Below, in pieces: positions 56,420 through 64,000 of a stretch of 64,000 bases of DNA (position 1 is the stretch's first letter; each line of letters opens with the position of its first letter). The stretch is from NCBI GenBank assembly GCA_020631735.1, contig CM036225.1, forward strand, positions 65,646,662-65,710,661, written 5' to 3'. Made by a program: the position numbers and the translations under genes. The notes below the pieces were generated by a model. The model was not told where the DNA came from. It searched no databases and saw only the letters and a program-made list of their open reading frames with translations. Origin of the DNA: Saccharum officinarum. Its lineage: Eukaryota > Streptophyta > Magnoliopsida > Poales > Poaceae.

Positions 56420-59400
56420 ATGTCGGGAGCTGCTCTTGTTGCAATAGTAGCTTCGATCGGCAATCTGCTTCAGGGGTGGGACAATGCCACCATCTCAGGT
56501 AAATCCTGTGGGCTAGGTAGATTCGTTTTTATCAGGCATGCGGATGATGTGATGCCGTTTAATTTTTATTTGACAAATATTATCCAACCATGAAGTAACT
56601 AGACTTAAAAAATTTGTCTCACAAAAACCAAACAAACTTAACAATTAATTATTTTTTTACATATATTTAATACTCCATGTAAGCGTCTAAATATTTGATG
56701 TGATGGGTGAAAGAGGAAATATTTTGGGTTTGTATGGGAAGTGATGCAGTGGTCGTTGTTCTGTCAGATGATTCCTAGGGCCCTTGGGATCATCTTTGTT
56801 CACTGCAAGTTGTGGTCCCCAGGAACACGTGTAGTGGTCTCCTCAAAGTACAGGATAGCACTTTAGAGAATTCGATCAGTTGGTTGTCCTTTGATGCTGA
56901 CAAAACATGGAAGTTTCATAGTCTCAGGATTATAATGACAATTTATATAAGCTGTTGAAATAAGAACTGCTCAATTCCTTATGTGGTGTCAAATTATTAG
57001 CATTTGCTATGCTTTTGTTATCAACATGTTGGAAATATTATGGAAAAAGTCTACATAACCCCCCTCAACTATTCAAGGTGTATTACTTCACCCTAAACTA
57101 TAAAACCAGATTTTTTACCCCCTAAACTTTCTAAAACCGGTCAAATATCCCCCTAGACGGTTTTGGACGGTGGTTTTGCTACAGTGATGGTGGTTTTATC
57201 TTTTTTAAATTTATTTTAGCTGAATCTTTGAAAAATCATAGTAAATCACAGAAAAATCATAAAATGAAAAATCTAATTTTGTTAGACTCCACGTGAGTAG
57301 ATCTATACAGTGAACATATAATATGGTATACTTTAGTAAAAAAAATTTGCTGTAGCTTTAGATCTATGCTTTTTTGTAATTAATTAGAATAATTCATGAC
57401 TGCAGCTTCTATGGTCCAATTATGGTGAAATTTTTATGGTGAGCTAATTATTGTATGCTTGAACTGTAGAAAAAATTTCATACTTATTGGATCATGTATA
57501 ACTTAGTTATAGATTTATTTAGGTTTATGCTTGTTAAATCTATGGTTTTATCTATAACTAAGTTATACATGATCCAATGAGTATGAAATTTTTACTATAG
57601 TGCAAACATGCAGTAATTAGCCCACCATAAAAATTTCACCATAATTGGACCATAGAAGCTGCAGCTATGAATTATTCTAATTAATTACAGAAAAGCATAG
57701 ATCTAAAGGTACAACAAAAACTTTGTACTAAAGAATACTATATTATATATTCACTGTGTAGACATACTCATGTGGAGTCCAACAAAATTGGATTTTTCGT
57801 TTTATGATTTTTTTGTGATTTAGCGGAAAGAAATAAAAAATAAAAAGACAAAACCACCGTCTAAAACCGCCCGGGGTAGGTGGGGTGGGTTTATTTGACC
57901 GGTTTTGGAAAGTTTAGAGATAGAAAATCCGGTTTTATAGTTTGGGAGGTGAAATAGTCCACCTTGAATAGTTGAGGGGTTATGTAGACTTTTTCCGAAA
58001 TATTATCTTGTTTAAGATGAGCTGGGGTAAATATTGACAAGATAATTGTCTTCTCTAGCTGCTCTATTATATATAAAGAAGGAATTCAAACTAGAAAGTG
58101 AGCCTACTGTGGAGGGGCTGATTGTGGCCATGTCACTAATTGGAGCAACTATCATTACAACATTCTCTGGACCAGTATCAGACTGGATTGGCCGGCTCCC
58201 TATGCTCATCCTCTCTTCAGTTCTGTACTTTGTTAGCAGCCTCATTATGCTATGGTCCCCGAATGTCTATGTACTACTGCTGGCACGTCTTATAAATGGA
58301 TTCGGTGTCGGCTTGGCTGTCACTCTTGTTCCTCTGTACATTTCAGAAACAGCTCCTCCAGAGATAAGAGGTTTGCTGAATACACTGCCACAGTTCAGTG
58401 GGTCAGGGGGGATGTTTTTGTCGTACTGCATGGTGTTCGGGATGTCACTGCTGCCATCACCTGATTGGAGGATTATGCTTGGGGTTCTCGCGTTACCTTC
58501 ATTGTTTTTCTTTGGTTTGACAATATTTTATCTGCCTGAATCACCAAGATGGCTTGTCAGCAAAGGGCGAATGGCAGAGGCAAAGAAGGTGTTGCAAAGA
58601 TTACGTGGGAAGGATGACGTCACAGGTCTGTATGACAAAAACTTTGATGCTCATTTCATCTAGGGTTCTATCTGACTGGTTTCTACTGATTACTCCCGAG
58701 GCATATTGAATTTGGCAATTGATTTCTTAAGTATCATGTTTCTGGTTAACTATTGAATGATGTAGAGTTCTAGAAGATATTACTTAGTCCGGATTGCATA
58801 GAAGTTGATAAGAAATGCTTGGCAAATAGCTATTTTACAGTGACATTCACACACTAAAATATGCTAAAAAACAATTATAAATATGCTTACCGGCTTGTTT
58901 CGCTTTTTCAATAAATAAGCACACTGAAAACTACCACTAATTGATGCAACTAAATTTCTTCACATTGCATGGTCTGTTGATTTATGCAAGGTATCCAATT
59001 TGATTATAATTACATTTTTAATGATAAAAGGTTCATGCTTGACCCAAAAGAATAAATAAAATTGACACCTCATTGGTTAGAGACATAGGGAATCAGAATG
59101 TGATTTCACTATGATTGACCTGGTTAATAATCGAAGTGTTAGCCGATAGCCTGAGACGATTACTATTTGGTGCCACTGATATTTCAGTTTCTGGTTTGCA
59201 CGTAGTTTTTTTGTTAATCAGTGACACCCGCAAAAAGATCATGCAATAATCCCAATTATGCAATTGCACAGGCGAAATGGCTCTTCTTGTTGAAGGGTTG
59301 GAGGTCGGAGGGGATACCTTCATTGAAGAGTACATCATTGGTCCTGCTATCGAACCAGCTGATGACCACGTCGCTGATGGTGATAGAGAACGAATAATAC

Positions 59401-61211
59401 TATTTGGGCCTGAAGAGGGCCAATCATGGATAGCTCGGCCTTCCAAAGGGTCCAGCATGCTTGGAAGTGTGCTTTCTATCGGATCTCGTCATGGCAGCAT
59501 GGTGAACCAAAATTTACCCCTTACGGATCCTATTGTCACGCTTTTTGGGAGTGTCCATGAGAACATCTCTCTCGCTGGAGGAAGTATGAGGAGAATAGTG
59601 CCTTCTAAATTTGACAGTATGATCAGTATCACAGATCAGCACCCCAAGACCGAGCAGTGGGATGAGGAGAACCTCCATAGGGATAATGAGGAGTATGCAA
59701 CTGATGGTGCTGCAAGTGACTATGAAAACAATGTACACAGCCCTCTGCTGTCCCGACAGAATACAAGTGCCGAAGGGAAGGGCATTGCACATCACGGGCA
59801 CCGTGGAAGTGCTTTGGGTTTGAGAAGAAGAAGCCTGTCCGATGAGGGTGGTGAGGCAGCAACCAGCACTGGCATTGGTGGCGGATGGCAGCTCGCCTGG
59901 AAATGGTCAGAGCGAGAAGGTGAGGACGGTAAGAAGGAAGGGAGTTTCAAAAGAATCTACTTACACCAAGAGGGAGTTGCTGGCTCAAGAAGGGGATCTG
60001 TTGTCTCACTTCCTGGTGGAGGTGATGCCTCTGAAGGTGGTAAGTTCATACATGCTGCTGCTCTGGTCAGCCAGTCAGCTCTTTACCCGAGGGATATTAC
60101 AGAACAGCGCATGGCCGGTCCAGCTACAATGCACCCATCAGAGGCAGCTGCCAAAGTTCCAAGCTGGAGAGACCTGTTTGAACCTGGTGTGAGACGTGCC
60201 CTGTTGGTTGGTATTGGAATTCAGATCCTTCAACAGGTAGATATATACCATAGACAGTCGATCAGTTTATTGCACGGAAGTGCGTTCGCATTGCTCCTCT
60301 ATGCTTGATATTTGGAAAAATGGAAACAAATTTAACATTCAAATAGCTAAATGAACTATAATTGATTTTCAAAAAGCAACTCACACACTTCTTTAAGTTC
60401 CTATGAAATTTGTAGCTTCAAAGATAAGATTCTTAACTGCATCCTCTCATGAGTTCAGTAACTTGATTTCCTTTCCCTCGTATAGTTCGCGGGAATAAAT
60501 GGGGTTCTCTACTACACTCCGCAAATTATGGAGCAAGCTGGTGTGGCAGTTCTTATTTCCAATCTTGGTCTCAGTTCGGCATCAGCATCCATCCTAATTA
60601 GTTCTGTCACTGCCCTACTTATGCTCCCTAGCATTGGTTTAGCCATGAGACTTATGGACGTATCTGGAAGAAGGTAACATGTTTGTTTTTCATCTTAGTA
60701 CTACCACTTACCCGAAATATGCAAAATCCGCCTAAAGTACCATTATATAATTCATCGCCTCTCTTTCTTCAGGTTTCTGCTGCTAAGCACAATTCCAGTC
60801 TTGATAGCATCTTTAATTGTCCTGGTTGTGTCTAATGTTATCGAGTTGGGTACAGTGGTCCATGCTGTGCTCTCCACAATTAGTGTCATCACCTACTTAT
60901 GCTGCTTCAAAATGGGCTTTGGCCCCATTCCCAACATTCTATGTGCAGAGTTTTTTCCAACCAGGGTTCGTGGCATCTGCATTGCCATCTGTGCCTTGAT
61001 ATTTTGGGTTGGAGACATTATTGTCACATACAGTCTTCCTGTGATGCTGAATGCTATTGGTCTAGAAGGCGTGTTTGGCATATACGCAGTTGCCTGTGCC
61101 ATTGCCTTTGTGTTTGTCTATCTTAAGGTTCCGGAGACAAAGGGCATGCCCCTTGAGGTCATCACTGAGTTCTTTGCAGTTGGTGCAAAGCAAGCGGTTG
61201 CAAAGGCCTAG
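56420..61211 (+). CDS. TST: Tonoplast monosaccharide transporter (TST/TMT family)
   Basis: A proton-coupled sugar antiporter that loads glucose, fructose or sucrose into the vacuole. It has five exons: 56420-56498, 58059-58625, 59272-60236, 60486-60673 and 60773-61211. They total 2238 nt, 745 codons plus TAG, with GT...AG at every intron and an unbroken frame. Residues 1-215 form the first six-helix MFS half (MSGAALVAIVAS start, SDWIGRLP, LYISETAPPEIRG, PESPRWLVSKGRM). About 215-500 form the long hydrophilic loop unique to this family, rich in Ser/Gly/Glu (SRRGSVVSLPGG). The rest is the second half (QQFAGINGVLYYTPQI, FPTRVRG, VPETKGMPLEVITEFF). Length and order match the family. The loop-2 motif has GRL where family members usually have GRR. 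It is the only clearly functional gene here. Confidence 0.95.
56555..56745. mobile_element. PIF-like MITE remnant in TST intron 1
   Basis: Contains AACTAGACTTAAAAAATTTGTCTC, then TTAATACTCCATGTAAGCGTC and TATTTGATGTGATGGG. These correspond in order to segments of the MITE at 53374-53615 (ACTAATTAGACTCAAAAGAT, TTAGTACTCCATGCATG, ATTCGATGTGACAG). Termini are not preserved. Confidence 0.55.
57032..58006. mobile_element. MULE-like foldback MITE with 10-bp TSD
   Basis: The element 57042-57996 (955 bp) starts GGAAAAAGTCTACATAACCC and ends with its inverted match GGTTATGTAGACTTTTTCC. The 10-bp GAAATATTAT flanks it at 57032-57041 and 57997-58006; Mutator-like elements make 9-bp or nearby duplications. 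The inverted similarity continues inward for almost the whole length, with a short loop near 57515-57550. No ORF is present. Confidence 0.88.
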
Positions 61212-61560
61212 TTCCTTCGGCAACTTTGCTTGCAACTTTTGCACCATGCAACTTGAAGGAATCTCACCAACAGGTTTGGGAGGTTTTTGATCTGTAAATG
61301 AGAGGAACGCAGACATGTGCCCATTCTCCTTAAGCGACACTGATCAATGGCAAAGAACAGCTTTTGGGTAGCGAAATTCCGTGTCATTTACCATCAGTTA
61401 TTGCTTATTTGTACTTATTTGTACTGTATTAGGTATGTTGCTGTTAATAGCTGCTTTGTGGTGGAGATGTTTTAAGTTCTGATCTGATTTTGAGGTACCA
61501 TATGAAGTCTAAATAAAGAAAGTTTTTCATGTTGGTTGCAAAGCTTCTGCATTGTTCCTC
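61212..61560 (+). terminator. TST: TST 3' UTR with polyadenylation signal
   Basis: Following the TAG at 61209 is a T-rich region with AATAAA at 61512-61517, about 300 bp downstream. A run of GT/T-rich sequence follows (AGTTTTTCATGTTGGTTG). Cleavage shortly after is expected; the exact site is not visible. Confidence 0.6.
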
Positions 61561-61915
61561 AGTTCAGAAAGAAGTTATGATTAGTCACACGGTATAATTA
61601 TCTGCATAATGAAGTAGTTCTGTTGGGCATATTTCTAGAAACGATATGCCTATGATGGCAGGCACTATTCAATTCAAGAGATTACTGTTATATGCCACCT
61701 TATATCTCCTTGATAATGATAACGCCACTTTAAATGTGAAAGCACCAAAAAGGGTTCATGTTTTGAAAGTCAACTGTTTTGTGTGGAAAGGCAGCTCCAT
61801 TTTGCTACAACAGAATCGGCTGGAGAGTCATCGTTACTTTATCATTGACGTTCAGATTATCCTAAAGAATATAGTCCATCAGTACTGCTATGTTTCTTGT
61901 AGGGCAATGCTAAGG
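61561..61915. other. Downstream intergenic DNA
   Basis: About 350 bp with no element ends or coding signal that I recognise. One open frame runs to 61984 but shows no familiar domain and lacks codon character. Confidence 0.4.
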
Positions 61916-62794
61916 TACAAACTTTACCTCCGAGGAGGTAATATTACAAATCAATTTGAGCCACTGATTTTTCACATTTTATGAATTACTTAATAAATTA
62001 AAAATTCCAGGAAAACAAAATAAAACCTTGGCACCCCCCTAATGACGGGAGGGAAATTCCTTTGAAGACATGCATGCCAATTCTCCACATGCATGCTATC
62101 CGAATAAATGGTGCTATCCGAAATTAGCAAGCCATTCTTTCCCTCTCCGTAATGAATTTGAATTAAAATCAAATAAATGGTGCTATCCGAATTTGAACTA
62201 TAGATTTTCGTATGAATTCAGACTATGAATTTGATAATTTTCGTATGTGAATTAAGATCAAATAAATTCAAACTTGATCAAATTTATACTTATGACGTTG
62301 AGTAAGTATCATGAGAATAACTATAAAATATGTTTTTATATTAAATCTATTTCAACATATAATTATTCATATTATTTTGTATAAACTTGATCAAATTCAT
62401 ACATATGCTAACCACTCTTCTAACATGCATGCATAGACACGCTCATCACACACACGCTAACTAGCTTAACCATGTACACACACGCTAACCAGGCTAACCA
62501 GGCTAGCCGCGTACACACACGACATGCTAATCATGTATACATGCAAATCCTAACACATGCAAAATCAAGTGTATAAAGTTACGTACAAAATAATTTGGTA
62601 ATCAAAATATATCAACTATAAAGTTATAAAATTAAAAAGATTTACCATATCAGTCAGAGATCACGCATGCATCAATCAAATCCAGAAAAAATATTTTTTA
62701 TATCTAAAACATTCCTTATTTATCCTATTTTATATAAATAAATAAATAAATAAATAAATAAATATTTCATCTATTATCTCCTAGGAGGTAATAG
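61916..62794. repeat. AT-rich block with candidate inverted ends
   Basis: TTACCTCCGAGGAGGTAATA at 61924-61943 and, inverted, TTACCTCCTAGGAGATAATA at 62774-62793 could be the ends of a non-autonomous DNA element. The similarity fades after about 20 bp and no TSD was found. Inside are ACACACGCTAAC repeats (62448-62530) and an AAAT/AATA tetranucleotide microsatellite of about 7 units (62736-62763). Confidence 0.3.
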
Positions 62795-64000
62795 TTCGTC
62801 GTGACGGTTTGATTGAAATAAATGAATGGCCCATAGTCATTTGGAGGTACCGCAGCAAAGCCCTTATTGTAGCAGACTATACTCTGTAAAGATCTTAAAA
62901 CTAATATCGTAAATGGCCAGTCATATTCTCGTATATGTAGCAGATAAAATGTTGTAAACAACAACATGAATATTACATCGTCACATGGACAAGATACTCA
63001 CATGGCCGCTAGTCTTCTCCGCACCATCACCGACGATGCACAGTATCGGACCCCATTTCTGGAATCCACTGTGCTTACCGTATCAGTCCCTAAATCAGTA
63101 GTTGATATGCACAATTACATAGTAGCATCATAGTCATACCACAGTTACATTACATTAAAGGTCCTTACATCACAGAGTCTTACACAAAAGGCCTATTGGC
63201 TAACACATACATTACACAGCGGAAACTAAACATAGATAGCCTAAGCCACAGGCTGAACATGGGAGCAGGCAAAACCCTAATCTACGCGTCGTCTTTGGCA
63301 TCAAAGTCGTACTCCTGCTCTTCTGCTGAAAATAAAGAGAGAGGCATGAGTACATAAGGTACTCAGCAAGCCCTACCACTACTGCAAAGTATTTTAGATG
63401 CATAGGGTAGGAACAAGGAAAGGCTTAGGGTTTTATAATTTGTAGAAAGCAAGGTTTAAATGCAGGTGGTATTTTTAGTGTGACTGTTTCAAAGAAAAGA
63501 AAAGGGAAGATAGAGGGCATCCTGGTCAAGTATAAAGAGGGTTGTGGGCCTTGGGGGAGATACATCAATCCCGCCAGTTCCCGTATACACGAGGCTTGAC
63601 ACGCCTCAAAAATAATTTATAGGTTATTGAGAATCCAAACACGTTGGATCTCCTTTATCCAGTAAAACCACACAGCTACACATAGCGTCACACAGCTCCA
63701 CACAACAAAATAAATTATAGTTTTCTCAAAGCACGCATGCAAAAGAACTCACGCCAAAAGTGTAATCATTGAGACCACACCATAGCAATGCCATTGACTG
63801 CAGGCACGGCTATTCAGATAGATTTACACTCTGTAAAAGTTGTACACTTTACCCACACGTTATATCTAAGTTGAATCAGGCATGACGAGATCCCATACCC
63901 ACTTTGCAAATCACCAGGTACTACCAGGGGCCCATTCATGCACACAGATAGATAAAATGGATCCATAGATGAGAAGTCCAGAACTAGACATGGTACGCCA
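62795..64000. other. Right-edge region, unclassified repeat
   Basis: No gene recognised. The stretch around 63200-63420 (CACAGCGGAAACTAAAC, AAGGTACTCAGCAAGCCCTACC) looks like sequence that recurs in grass repeats, but I cannot place it in a family. The small open frame on the minus strand at 63212-63403 has no recognisable domain. Confidence 0.35.

Larger units (their letters stand above)
56499..58058 (+). other. TST: TST intron 1
   Basis: Donor GGTAAATC after codon 26 plus one base; acceptor TTCTCTAG at 58058. It contains a decayed PIF-like MITE remnant (about 56555-56745) and the 955-bp MULE-like foldback (57042-57996), so most of its length is transposon. The remaining introns (58626-59271, 60237-60485, 60674-60772) show no recognised element. 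Confidence 0.85.

Noticed and set aside
61646..61984. 112-codon ORF downstream of TST
   Set aside because: No domain, AT-rich, and it runs into the candidate repeat block; probably chance.

Overview
The window looks like nuclear DNA of a grass, probably a panicoid/Andropogoneae species. The evidence is wall-to-wall nested LTR retrotransposons of Ty3/Gypsy Tat type and Ty1/Copia SIRE type, grass-type SINEs and MITEs, and one intact intron-containing plant gene. The species is inferred from style and cannot be fixed from the sequence. No bacterial-style operon, CRISPR array, rRNA gene or free tRNA gene was seen.

Layout. (1) 1-22838: a degenerate minus-strand Gypsy element, Gy-A (LTR 21722-22838, then gag, protease, RT, RNase H, integrase running leftward off the window edge). 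It is split by a probable solo LTR (2634-17977), which is itself split by Copia element Co-A (5137-17867, perfect TSD GTCTT). (2) 22839-24658: no convincing gene. (3) 24659 to about 46660: a second minus-strand Gypsy element, Gy-B. It carries an antisense, multi-exon plant-mobile-domain gene with its own TATA box (26050-29611), broken by a tRNA-type SINE with a 12-bp TSD. Its RT is split by Copia element Co-B (32477-44286). (4) About 46660-54095: a plus-strand Gypsy fragment, Gy-C, joined tail-to-tail to Gy-B at a rearrangement point. It contains a hAT MITE, an Au-like SINE, two PIF/Harbinger MITEs and its own antisense accessory ORF. (5) 54096-56419: intergenic DNA ending in a 3 x 181-bp tandem repeat with a Stowaway MITE in the third copy. 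(6) 56420-61211: the one intact host gene, a five-exon tonoplast sugar transporter (TST/TMT, 745 codons) with a 955-bp MULE-like foldback in intron 1. (7) 61212-64000: 3' UTR and repeat-rich DNA without a recognised gene.

How the parts relate. The transposon ORFs encode the usual gag, protease, integrase, RT and RNase H steps, and nearly all are broken. The most unusual pattern is in the SIRE-type Copia elements. In each LTR a dense array of a short family-specific palindromic motif lies just upstream of the TATA box. The same motif array followed by a TATA-like box recurs inside the element, upstream of a third ORF located between RNase H and the 3' LTR. This suggests that the third ORF has its own LTR-like promoter cassette. 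Both Tat-type Gypsy elements whose 3' regions are visible carry an antisense accessory gene there, which points to the same genome-within-an-element strategy.
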